A stretch of DNA of 64,000 nt from Paenibacillus pabuli (GTDB lineage Bacteria; Bacillota; Bacilli; Paenibacillales; Paenibacillaceae). This document shows, in pieces, positions 8,507 through 17,600 of this stretch. Numbering within the stretch: the stretch's first letter is position 1; each line of letters begins with the position of its first letter. The notes under the pieces were generated by a model. The model was given only the letters and a program-made list of their open reading frames with translations. It searched no databases and had not been told where the DNA came from. The DNA is taken from positions 256,511 to 320,510 of the forward strand of contig NZ_JBDOIO010000001.1 in the NCBI RefSeq assembly GCF_039831995.1, read 5' to 3'. The translations under genes were made by a program, and so were the position numbers.

Positions 8507-9040
8507 TTGCGTAAAATAAGTATACTTTTGTGTATTCTGATTTTAACCGCGTGCAGTACACCTCAAGAAACAATCGAAACATCAAACCCTTCCAGTATTA
8601 CTAAGGACGCTAATGGTGTTGAGTACATACCCTACGTCCCTCTAGAGAAATCCTCAGCTACTCTTGATACCTCGGAATGTCTTTATTCCGAATCCCGATC
8701 TGATGGCGATGATTTTTGTATAACTTTGGATCAGGCCGAGAGTCTCCCCAAAGAAGAGGAAACTTATTATAAAATTAAACGTATTATCCTCGAATTGAAC
8801 TCCGCTTCAAAAAGCCACGTACCACCACTCGATGAAACTGACGTTATGGATATTATCACTTCTGCTGATAAAATTCCAGAGAATTCTTGGAGACCCCATC
8901 TCTCGGAATTCTCTGTTAACATAACTCGACCTTCTGATACTATCTCAAAGTATGAGATATCACAATTATCAGGAGTCTTGGCAGGAATCAATAAATTAAC
9001 ATTCTACGTTAATTTAGAGACTGGAGAATTTACAGAATAG
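8507..9040 (+). CDS. lipoprotein, 177 aa
   Basis: TTG start followed by a lipoprotein signal peptide (RKISILLCILILTAC) with lipobox LTAC, so Cys 16 should be lipidated and the mature protein outward-facing. The mature part is acidic and hydrophilic with no recognised domain. The ribosome binding site is weak. It is 11 bases ahead of the following small gene. Confidence 0.7.
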   Translation: MRKISILLCILILTACSTPQETIETSNPSSITKDANGVEYIPYVPLEKSSATLDTSECLYSESRSDGDDFCITLDQAESLPKEEETYYKIKRIILELNSASKSHVPPLDETDVMDIITSADKIPENSWRPHLSEFSVNITRPSDTISKYEISQLSGVLAGINKLTFYVNLETGEFTE

Positions 9041-9051
9041 AGGTTAAATTT

Positions 9052-9306
9052 ATGGCAGCTTCTCGTGACACGTATTTGAAACATCCCAATGGTGTGAATC
9101 ACATTCGGGTACCGAGTATCGGATATGCTCATTTGCATAAGTATTATCTCGATTCTGGCAGGGCCACAACTTTAACTGAACTCCAAAATGCAATGAATGT
9201 GCAAAAGCCTATTACTTTGCACGTCATCAAAGAGAATGAATGGTATTCGTTGGATTACACTGAATTTGCATGGATCAATACATTGGGTAAACGCTATATA
9301 GGTTAA
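9052..9306 (+). CDS. hypothetical protein, 84 aa
   Basis: Small soluble protein, ATG 9052 with AGAGG upstream, ending just before a terminator. It is rich in Tyr and His (GYAHLHKYYLDSG). No family recognised. Confidence 0.55.
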   Translation: MAASRDTYLKHPNGVNHIRVPSIGYAHLHKYYLDSGRATTLTELQNAMNVQKPITLHVIKENEWYSLDYTEFAWINTLGKRYIG

Positions 9307-9309
9307 ACC

Positions 9310-9336
9310 AAAAGTCTGCATTTAGCAGACTTTTTG
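9310..9336 (+). terminator. Rho-independent terminator
   Basis: AAGTCTGC / GCAGACTT stem with a 5-base loop and a TTTTT tail, immediately after the 84-aa gene. Confidence 0.85.
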
Positions 9337-9360
9337 CGCTTTATCTTCTCGGAGGTCATC

Positions 9361-10116
9361 ATGAAAACTACTGATCACGACTATAAACAACTCTGGGATG
9401 AGGTTGTAGGTCGGCTTTCACCAGCAGGTGTAAGTTTACTCTTCTTCATAATTACAATATACAGTACTGTAATCACTATCATCTCACGCCTTACCATAGA
9501 GGATAGCTCCGTCAGAAATAATTATAATCTTTATGATATGGTTAATTTAATGGGTAATGTGCTAATTTTTCAGATCATTTTAACTGCTATTTTTATAATA
9601 AAGCCCATTGCTTATAGGTTACAGAAATTACAAATTGTTATATTAGTCGTCTATATGTTTAAGTTTGGACTTGAATCTTATGTACTTGTTTTGATGTTTT
9701 ATGATTATACACTAATGTCTAACGTTTACGGGTACGCTGTAATCTCATCAATTGCACTAGGTTTCATTGTATTAATATTTACATTAATTTACTGTAGTTA
9801 CCGTATATCAAAAGGACATCTTCGTGAAGGTGGCGAAGGATTTCACAAATTACACCGAAATAGTCCTCTTTTACTCTTCCCACTATTTTCAGGAGCGTTA
9901 ATTGTAGTTGTCGGTATCATTCTTTGTAAAGTTCAAAGTGGTTATGTTGATTATACCTTCTTCTTATTCCTCGGATTCCTCATGATGATTCAATATATCT
10001 GTTTTGCCTCTATTGCCGAAATAATCATTGTAGCTTATTGTAAGATCGAATATCCCTCTTTTACCGTGCAACCTATTAAATCACGCTTAAATATAAAGAA
10101 CTTTAAGATTCGATAA
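9361..10116 (+). CDS. polytopic membrane protein, 251 aa
   Basis: I take ATG 9361, which has CGGAGG 9351-9356; an earlier in-frame start lies inside the terminator hairpin. The protein has about six hydrophobic segments (for example SLLFFIITIYSTVITII, IFQIILTAIFIIKP, IALGFIVLIFTLIYCSY and LLLFPLFSGALIVVVGIILC) with short loops, and it starts and ends in the cytoplasm. No conserved motif that would name it. It stands alone between two terminators. Confidence 0.65.
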   Translation: MKTTDHDYKQLWDEVVGRLSPAGVSLLFFIITIYSTVITIISRLTIEDSSVRNNYNLYDMVNLMGNVLIFQIILTAIFIIKPIAYRLQKLQIVILVVYMFKFGLESYVLVLMFYDYTLMSNVYGYAVISSIALGFIVLIFTLIYCSYRISKGHLREGGEGFHKLHRNSPLLLFPLFSGALIVVVGIILCKVQSGYVDYTFFLFLGFLMMIQYICFASIAEIIIVAYCKIEYPSFTVQPIKSRLNIKNFKIR

Positions 10117-10144
10117 AATCAATAATGAATCCCAATAAATAAGG

Positions 10145-10177
10145 ACTGCACAGATAAATGTGCAGTTTTATTTTTTG
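10145..10177 (+). terminator. Rho-independent terminator
   Basis: CTGCACA / TGTGCAG stem with a 6-base loop and TTTTATTTTTT tail. Confidence 0.85.
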
Positions 10178-10253
10178 GATGTGAATAAGTACCTGGATAG
10201 AATTAGGGGATAAGGGGAACATAAAGCGAGTGGTAAAAATGGTATTAAAAGTT

Positions 10254-10292
10254 AAAATACTATTGTTTTGATAAAAATACTATTGTTTTGAT
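10254..10292 (+). repeat. two direct repeats upstream of a promoter
   Basis: AAAATACTATTGTTTTGAT occurs twice with perfect identity (10254-10272 and 10274-10292, period 20), 11 bases upstream of a -35 box. The 13-base core AAAATACTATTGT recurs at 53785-53797. A regulator-binding site is the simplest reading. The repeats also end short open frames reading KILLF-stop (for example GTG 10230 to 10271, 13 codons), so a translated role is not excluded. Confidence 0.6.
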
Positions 10293-10303
10293 AGAAAAAA
10301 GCC

Positions 10304-10331
10304 TTGCATTCTACTATAGATTTGATATAAT
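10304..10331 (+). promoter_or_regulatory. sigma-A type promoter
   Basis: TTGCAT at 10304-10309 and TATAAT at 10326-10331, 16-base spacer. The 16-mer ATAGATTTGATATAAT (10316-10331) is repeated exactly at 53743-53758. Transcription should start near 10338, 19 bases before the next ATG. Confidence 0.7.
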
Positions 10332-10356
10332 TAAGATAAGGAAAAGGAAATGAGGG

Positions 10357-10503
10357 ATGAAGTTGTTTGGAAGATACCGATCAGTTAAGTCATATCGCGA
10401 CAAAAATGGTAAGTATCGTAAGAAGCCTAGCAAAATTGAAATGGTATTTAAGATCATCCTCTCCATATATGATATGACACAGAAATTTAAAAGAAGACGT
10501 TAA
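10357..10503 (+). CDS. small basic protein, 48 aa
   Basis: ATG 10357 with AAGGAAATGAGGG just upstream, directly behind a promoter with a very short leader. The product is strongly basic (KLFGRYRSVKSYRDKNGKYR and KFKRRR at the end) with a short hydrophobic helix (MVFKIILSIYD). Possibilities are a small nucleic-acid or membrane-binding peptide; unknown. Confidence 0.5.
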   Translation: MKLFGRYRSVKSYRDKNGKYRKKPSKIEMVFKIILSIYDMTQKFKRRR

Positions 10504-10545
10504 AATACATAATAGTAAATAAAAACTACTCGGAGGTCGATATAA

Positions 10546-11265
10546 ATGTTACATCAAACACATCAGCAGTTCGGTAAATTGTTCACGGTAGCGGCTGTAC
10601 CTCTTGCAATTAAATTCAATATTTTACCTAAAGCGCCAGACATTAACTTGATTACAGTTTCACCAGTTGCTTACTTTGTTAACTGTCTCCCATTCTTGAT
10701 TGCGGCACTGTTGGCATACTTGGCAGGTAACTGGGGATCAGGATATCCTGATATTGATTCACCTAACTCATTGCCAGCTAGAACAAACCCGTTGATTGCA
10801 TTCTTGTTTCGGACATTTGGTGTAAAACACCGTGGTAGATTCTCACATTCACTGGCTTCGATCACATTGACATTCGGTGCGGCTTATGCGTTTATCAAAT
10901 ATCTTGCCCCTCAAATTCTAGGTAGTGTTCTTGATAAAGGTTTAGTTGATCCAACGTTAGTAAATTACTTGATTATGTTTGAATCAGCTTGTGGATTGAT
11001 TTCGATCTGGGTAATCTTCGCTTATATCGGTGCTGTAAGTCACTGGGTTGGTGACATGTTGACTACAGACGGAGCATATATCTTCTGGGAAAAGAAAATC
11101 AAAATGTTCGATGCACCGGCATTCCGTGCAGGTAGTGCTTGGGAAAAACGTTTCTGGGAGCCACTGACTAAACACAGTTACATCCCAGCTGTAATCTTCA
11201 TTGCATTCATGGTCTTCGGTCAAATTAACCTCTTTGAAGTTGTAGGGGCTATGATCAACCAATAA
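10546..11265 (+). CDS. YdjM-type membrane-bound metal-dependent hydrolase (DUF457-like)
   Basis: 239-aa polytopic protein. Family landmarks are an N-terminal His cluster (HQTHQQFGKLF), YPDIDSPNS (about residue 66), HRGRFSHS (about 94) and WVGDMLTTDGAYIFW (about 167). These are the conserved His/Asp positions of the YdjM/DUF457 family of inner-membrane proteins, thought to be metal-dependent hydrolases and induced by DNA damage in E. coli. Four or five transmembrane segments. RBS CGGAGG. Probably co-transcribed with the 48-aa gene; a terminator follows. Related genes are common on plasmids and phages of Bacilli. Confidence 0.75.
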   Translation: MLHQTHQQFGKLFTVAAVPLAIKFNILPKAPDINLITVSPVAYFVNCLPFLIAALLAYLAGNWGSGYPDIDSPNSLPARTNPLIAFLFRTFGVKHRGRFSHSLASITLTFGAAYAFIKYLAPQILGSVLDKGLVDPTLVNYLIMFESACGLISIWVIFAYIGAVSHWVGDMLTTDGAYIFWEKKIKMFDAPAFRAGSAWEKRFWEPLTKHSYIPAVIFIAFMVFGQINLFEVVGAMINQ

Positions 11266-11278
11266 TTAGTCTTAGCAA

Positions 11279-11308
11279 TACCGTTCCCTCGGGAGCGGTA
11301 TTTTTTTA
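11279..11308 (+). terminator. Rho-independent terminator
   Basis: ACCGTTCCC / GGGAGCGGT stem with 2-base apex and TTTTTTT tail. Confidence 0.85.
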
Positions 11309-11449
11309 TTGCAAACTTTCAGCTAAGTCTAATCCGATATTTACATGACTGATCTATAGATTCGAAAGCAATTAATACGTACCATTATAGTAATATTGCA
11401 TCTCCCGCTGTGCGAAGTGAGTAATGGTTTAGTAATAGAAGAAGGTGGG

Positions 11450-11827
11450 GTGTTAATTATTCGCGCTTTTTCTTTGATTAAGTCAAAGTACCGTGATTTT
11501 AAGGAGTATCGCGAGATGCTCTCACTGGAAAATCGGGCAGCACGGCGCGAAATAGACATCACCAAGAAGCAACATGCTCTACAAGCTGAATATGAAGTAT
11601 TTAGAGCGTCTTTGCTAGCTGAATTGGATAAATGGTTCTATGAACATGATGCTGCTCGAGTTATAATCGACTTTAAACCTAGTGAAGGTGACGAAGTTGA
11701 TTTGGACTTTGGACTTCTACTTGAAGATCCAGAAGTAATTACATTCTACGAAGTTTCAAAACAACCCTCTCATCCCACAACTCCTAATTTACCTCGGTTC
11801 GAATTTAAGTTCCCAGAGGTGGCCTGA
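11450..11827 (+). CDS. coiled-coil protein at head of the conjugation block
   Basis: About 125 aa, start uncertain. The frame is open from 11396, and the best ribosome binding site (GAAGGTGG, 11441-11448) lies too close to GTG 11450 but well placed for a non-standard ATT at 11456. The protein has a basic helical region (SKYRDFKEYREMLSLENRAA) and a long amphipathic helix, then an acidic, proline-rich tail. The stop overlaps the next ATG by one base, so it is translationally coupled to the secreted protein downstream. Confidence 0.55.
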   Translation: MLIIRAFSLIKSKYRDFKEYREMLSLENRAARREIDITKKQHALQAEYEVFRASLLAELDKWFYEHDAARVIIDFKPSEGDEVDLDFGLLLEDPEVITFYEVSKQPSHPTTPNLPRFEFKFPEVA

Positions 11828-13668
11828 TGAAGATGTTTAAGAGAAAAGCAATCACCTCATTCTTGGCAATGAGTGTTCTCTTAAGCTCTATGGCAGGTAC
11901 CGTATCCGCAGCAGACAGTATTACCGATTCGATTAAAGATGCAGCAGACGCGCTACTTTATTCGAATTATCCTATCCTCTCCACTTGGTATGTAAAGCAT
12001 GATCCTTGGTCCGGAAAGGACACCATAGGCAATGACTACTTTGATGCTGAAGTCAAGAAGATTATTGCTAACCCTAACAGTTATGTGTTTGGGGTTTCGT
12101 CTATTACGGCGTATGCTCCATTGGATGCGAATGACTTTGATATCCAAACAAAGCCCTATGACAGAATTTACAGTAGTACTAAAGATGGAGCGAAGTACTC
12201 CGATTTAGTAGTAGTTGGTAGTAAGGCTTATATTGCTCGTGATACGAATAAAGGCAAAGGTACAACAACAATTGTTGGATATAAGAATTACTCGCCTTTT
12301 TCTATCAATCACTCTGTATCTCAAACTACAGCAGGTGATGGCACGAAGTACAATATGTGGACTGTCACATTCGCATCAGGAAGTAAAACTCGAATTGAAC
12401 GTATCGCCAGTGAAATGAAAGATGCTAAAGATAGCGGAAAGTTCAAATATTACAATCCAGGTAGTAAGGGAAACTCTTCAGATGGTTCCGTTACTATTAG
12501 TAATATAACTGGTGATGGTCTTAGTTATCAGACAAGGTACAAAGTTAAAGTGACTATGCATGAAAGCTCTATTAATGCTAACATTTTACTTGACCTAGAA
12601 AATCGAGAATTAGGTAAGGGTTATGCTTGTGGTCAGGGCGCTGGGATGCAGTATTCCATCAAGAACGATGGTGATGTTGAAAACTCAGCTTGGCGGATGC
12701 AGAATGGAGCATCACGTCTAGGTGCTATTGCACGTCCTAAAGATACATTCCTCAGCAAACGCGCTCCTATTTTACTTCCTGGAATCTGGATAGGTTCTAT
12801 TGGTGATACTGGGGGTGCAATTAATACCGACCAAGTTTCACCTAAAACTGTGCTTGGAGATAAGAGTGATACACGAAGTGATGTGCAGATGCCTCACTTC
12901 GATATTCTGGTAGATAGTTGCCGAATCGCTATTAATGACGTAGGTAGTAAATCTGTGATTCCTTACGTCGCTCCAAAAGCTGCTACTAATACATCTCATT
13001 CTACAGCCTTCAGTGCGGCCCAGGCAATTGCTGTTGAGAAGTGGTTTGCACCATTTTTTAACGCTACTGACAATGCGTCTAAAGAAAAAGCACTGAAAAA
13101 TGTATTCAGAGATCGCCGTTATTTTGCTAACGCTGCGCAGATGGAAGATGACGCTGATAGCAGTAGTACTGGCGGTGGATCATCTGATGGAAGCACTGCG
13201 GATAGTGCCGAAGAACTTAAGGGAACTAAATTTACACTGTCGGGCGGGAAATCAGCTAGATCTCTCACCTTTGAAAATGCCCAACTGGCAGATAACCAGT
13301 TAGCATACTCAATCTTTAAAGTAATTTACGCAATCGCGAGATTCTTTGTTAATGCTTCCAGTGTATTTGTGGTTGTAGCTTTATTCTATATTCCACTAAT
13401 TTGGTTAGCATATGTTCTCTCGAAACTGATAAATACGGATTTAGTTAAATATACTGTGCCGTTCAGGAAAAAATTAGCGGGTAAAGGTTTCTCAGCATTT
13501 TCTCCTGGATTTGCGAAACGGTTAACAGGATCAACTATCTTAGTATTGGTCTTCAGTGCGATGATAGTTTCGGGAGTATTGACAGACATAATCTCAATTT
13601 TACTACAGTATCTCGTTGAACTCTACTCGGCTGCGATAGGGATTAACGATAATGCTAAAATTAAATAG
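11827..13668 (+). CDS. secreted/membrane protein of the conjugation apparatus, 613 aa
   Basis: N-terminal signal peptide (KRKAITSFLAMSVLLSSMAG, cleavage near VSAADS), then a large extracytoplasmic domain of about 430 residues, a Ser/Gly-rich linker (DADSSSTGGGSSDGSTADS, about 440-460), and two transmembrane helices near the C-terminus (about 505-530 and 570-595). This type of big outer domain tethered by C-terminal helices, beside two further signal-peptide proteins, fits a surface component of a Gram-positive type IV secretion channel. No family is recognised by motif. Confidence 0.65.
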   Translation: MKMFKRKAITSFLAMSVLLSSMAGTVSAADSITDSIKDAADALLYSNYPILSTWYVKHDPWSGKDTIGNDYFDAEVKKIIANPNSYVFGVSSITAYAPLDANDFDIQTKPYDRIYSSTKDGAKYSDLVVVGSKAYIARDTNKGKGTTTIVGYKNYSPFSINHSVSQTTAGDGTKYNMWTVTFASGSKTRIERIASEMKDAKDSGKFKYYNPGSKGNSSDGSVTISNITGDGLSYQTRYKVKVTMHESSINANILLDLENRELGKGYACGQGAGMQYSIKNDGDVENSAWRMQNGASRLGAIARPKDTFLSKRAPILLPGIWIGSIGDTGGAINTDQVSPKTVLGDKSDTRSDVQMPHFDILVDSCRIAINDVGSKSVIPYVAPKAATNTSHSTAFSAAQAIAVEKWFAPFFNATDNASKEKALKNVFRDRRYFANAAQMEDDADSSSTGGGSSDGSTADSAEELKGTKFTLSGGKSARSLTFENAQLADNQLAYSIFKVIYAIARFFVNASSVFVVVALFYIPLIWLAYVLSKLINTDLVKYTVPFRKKLAGKGFSAFSPGFAKRLTGSTILVLVFSAMIVSGVLTDIISILLQYLVELYSAAIGINDNAKIK

Positions 13669-13679
13669 GAGGACTCAGT

Positions 13680-14522
13680 ATGAGTTTACGTAAACGCTCA
13701 ATCATCTTCGTTCTCGTGCTGTTGGTAGCACTGATGGTGCCAGTATCGGCATTCGCTTCATCTGATGGTGTAACACAGAACGTTGAGATCATTTCCAAGA
13801 ATCTGACAAACCCTGACTTGGCGCCAAATATGTGGTTCGCCTTCAAATTCCTCAGTGGTCCGATGCAGATTTTGCAAGTTGTAGTAGGTGTCCTGTCCGT
13901 AGCAATTATCTTCTTCTTGCTGTTGCGGGTTACACTGGATTTGCTGGTACTTACCATTCCTGGTGCTACAGGTACAGGTATTGATAAGGTTACAGGCCAA
14001 ATGCGTCGTTGGTCCAGCTTGAGTGATGGTGGGGCTTCAACCAACTATAAAGACTATCTACGTCGAGAGTTTATGACTAACGTCGTGTTGGGATTGATTA
14101 TCGTCTCTGTAATCTCTTCCGGTTTGGCTATGATTTTGACAGCTAAATCAATCGACTTTATGGCATACGCTATGCGTCAAGTGGTAGATATCGATGTTAA
14201 CTCGATGATGGAGAAATCTGGTGACGAGTTCAAGAAAGTTGTTGAGTCTGCTAAGGCTAACTACGGTGTCATCACAAGTGATAATACCTTCTTGAATAAC
14301 TCTGCACAGTACTATGCGTCATACGGTTTCGATATTACCCGGAATGCTGACGGTAATGTAACAGGCGTTACGTTTAAGAATGATGCATTTAAGACAAAAT
14401 ATGAAACTATTTCCAATACTATGGGAGCCGAAGCAACTAAAAAGGCATTTGCTACCCAACTTGGATTCTCTAGTTTCGCGGGTACAGGTACAGGCGTAAC
14501 AGTTAATGGCGCTAAACCTTAA
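13680..14522 (+). CDS. secreted/membrane protein of the conjugation apparatus, 280 aa
   Basis: Signal peptide (IIFVLVLLVALMVPVSAFAS) followed by two transmembrane helices (about residues 60-85, QILQVVVGVLSVAIIFFLLL, and about 130-155) and a C-terminal outer domain of about 110 residues. A leader plus two helices is the plan of VirB2/TrbC-type channel or pilin subunits, but this protein is much longer and I see no diagnostic motif. A strong AGGAGG site and frequent optimal codons suggest high expression. A terminator follows. Confidence 0.6.
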   Translation: MSLRKRSIIFVLVLLVALMVPVSAFASSDGVTQNVEIISKNLTNPDLAPNMWFAFKFLSGPMQILQVVVGVLSVAIIFFLLLRVTLDLLVLTIPGATGTGIDKVTGQMRRWSSLSDGGASTNYKDYLRREFMTNVVLGLIIVSVISSGLAMILTAKSIDFMAYAMRQVVDIDVNSMMEKSGDEFKKVVESAKANYGVITSDNTFLNNSAQYYASYGFDITRNADGNVTGVTFKNDAFKTKYETISNTMGAEATKKAFATQLGFSSFAGTGTGVTVNGAKP

Positions 14523-14572
14523 TATAAGGGTTTAGTCGGATAATACACACTAACATATATCAATACAATTAA

Positions 14573-14606
14573 GGGGAACTGGGTGAAAACTCAGTTCCTT
14601 ATTTAA
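14573..14606 (+). terminator. Rho-independent terminator
   Basis: GGAACTG-GG / CT-CAGTTCC stem with a 6-base loop and TTATTTAATTT tail. It separates the abundant 280-aa protein from the giant gene downstream. Confidence 0.7.
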
Positions 14607-14625
14607 TTTCAACGGAGGGATTAGC

Positions 14626-17600
14626 GTGAAGTTTAAACGTTTGATAGCTATCATCATGCTATTAACATTCCTCATCTCTGGACTATCTCCAGCAGCAGTG
14701 TACGCTGAAGAAACAGGCGATGGCGATACTACGGCAGACACATCATCCGCCCAACCGCAATATGCGGACACACTAAGTAAGCTTGGATTTCGATTTAACG
14801 ACAAAGTATTAAGTCAGATTATCGAATTTACTTACAACGGTGAACCTTTCAAGACTCCTGATTCTTATGTAAGGGACTCAACAATTCCATTCGTTCCCTT
14901 ATACTACCGAGTTAGTGAATTTCTTGGGATTGGTAGTAAGTACAAGATTCTAACGCTCGATAGGTTGCTCAATAACCCTTGGGCGGCTGTAGATACTGGT
15001 ATTTACATAGACACTGGAAAGAAAACGTACGTTAAAATATCCGGATTGAACGATTTAAGTTTGGATAACATTAGTGGTACATTTAACTCCGCTGTCTTTA
15101 ATGCTCAGTACTCAAAATATGGAGATAACTTGATAAAAGATAACTCCGGTGGAATCAAGGATTTGATTGTTGGTATTGACTATTATGGTAATATCGTAAC
15201 AAACAACAAACAGATCATTATTCCATTCTATAACAACCCTATCATTGTTAACATGGCAAGCGGAACTACTAATGAAAGTAATGATGCATTCCTTAGTACT
15301 GGGGCATTAGGTAAGATATTGTCCCCAACTGGTAGTGATGAGAAAAAAGAACAGACGATTGATAGTTTGATCAAAAGTAACGAAATTACTGAACAAGATG
15401 CAAGGTTCGGTTATGTACTAACTGCCGGAATGCAGGATGGTGCAACATTACTTAAGGCTATTAATAACTACAGGTCATACTTTTCATCTCAATTTTACGC
15501 ATATACCAAGGACCGAAGTTATGAAAGTCAGGTTGATTACTTCTCAAAAGTACGATCACAGCCTGTATGGGATTGGTTATACTTTGACACTGGTTTAAAG
15601 AAATTTGAGAAAGATCGATTAGCGGAAGCGATCAAAACTCCTGCTAAAGATTTTAGCACTGTAAGACCCTCAACCTCTATTGCTGATTTGATGTTATGTA
15701 TTACATCAGCTAATAGAAAAGCCTCTGATAGTGAAACACCAACTCCTCAAATATGTTCTGAATCCAATTTCTTTAAGCAGCCTGATGCTGCGGCACTTAC
15801 TAAGAAACTTCAACGTGGTGAAGATAATCAATCTATCACAACGAAGATTATGGAACAAATTTACGATCGATATGCACCAGCTTCTTTGGAAGTATCGCGT
15901 AAACTCAAAGGTTATATTGACGACGATTCAGCTAACCTTCTATACTCATATTTACCGAATAACTTTGGTATTGCTTCCGCTGGTAAAGTAACTTTTGACC
16001 AAATGGCGGACAAGCTAAAGAAAGAGGATAGTATCCTCGATATGATATATACCTACCTGAGTTTTGGGGTATGGAACCTGATTAAATTTACTTATACTGC
16101 ACTGGGTCAGGAAGTGTATACTAAAGTATTCCTCGGACATTCTGGGAACTCGTTATTCTACACACCAACTACAGATCATTTTAGCTTCGTAAATATCGCA
16201 ACTATATCTCTATACTTTGTCATGGCTGCGTTGTGTATTGCGAAGATGGGCTTCGATTTGTTCCGGATTATATTCCAGACGATGACAGGTAAGCAGTATA
16301 TGCAAAGTTTAATAAAATTTGTATTAATCTTTGCGTTACCGCTGTTAGCATATAATTACATTGTCGATTTTACGTTTAATAAAACGAATGAAGCCTTTAT
16401 CAAGGAGAACCTTTATCAAACAGCTGTCCTGGATAGGTCGGTAGATTATGATAGAGAGTTGATAACAACAGCTCCTGGTATGGCAGAGAACACAGATTTC
16501 CGCGATGCACTTGAAAATTATGCTATTCAGCTTCCGGTCTATGATGAAAATGGTGCATTTGTACAAAAGACATTCGGACTCTTCGATTTCTTGAACTATG
16601 CACGAAATAAGTCATTGACTTATGATGATTCACCTATCACGGAAGCAATAAATGAGCAGCAAACTAAGCGTGGATTTAAATCTGTAAATGAAGATGGCAG
16701 TCTCATTCAATATGTAAACATGTTAGGTACTAACGAGGAAAATAAATCATTCTATCAGCAGTATGCTAAGTATAATGAAACTTCTGCTAATGGACATAAA
16801 ACTAATGATTTAGAACCTGGTGAGCACACTGTACCGGATATGTTTAATGAAATTTACTATCAATACGCAGTATACAGTCAGGTCCCAACTGGACAGGATC
16901 CTAAGGACTTGAAATTCGATGTAGAGAATTTCTATGGTAGTAAAGTCCGGGATATGATTGTGGAAACGATTAACAGAGCAAACTTCAACTATCAGGCAAG
17001 CGAAGATGGTAGTGTAGAAGATTCTCTCCGCGATATCTCAGGATTAACTGTAGTTAACAATACTATCGAATTATATAATAATGAATACACCAGCAATGTG
17101 GTTAGTAAACTTGAGGGTGCTGGAACTATTCGAGTTATTGACGAACGTTCTGATAAGTTTGTGATTGCTTCTGGATATAATGCAGATGGTAGTTTGATGA
17201 TGAATCCTGAAAAATTGAAGCTGAAAATTGAGGATTCATTGAAAGTTGATGCTAACGACGCAACTGGATTCAATCTCGAACAGATGATGAATATTAGTAC
17301 GGTATTAAAAGATGCCGCTGCTAGTGATCCTTTCCGACTCGGGCCTTTGGATTTCACGGCTTGCCAGAAAAATATTGACGCTAGTTGTGGTGTACTCTTA
17401 ACAACATACTCCAAGTATTTACAGGACCTAGGTCTTATTGAAATTGTGGGTAGCGGATTTACTTTGTCAGGTGATACTGCGGAAGCTAAGCAGGAAACAA
17501 TGGCAAAAATCAACGATATGGTTACTGAAATGAACTACAAGTTGATTGAAGACTTCCGTAAACATAACTTGATTTTCGATGACTTGAAGACACGTGATGA

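Noticed and set aside
13661..14044. 127-codon minus-strand frame opposite the 280-aa secreted protein
   Set aside because: No binding site and wholly inside a gene with a clear signal peptide and membrane helices.
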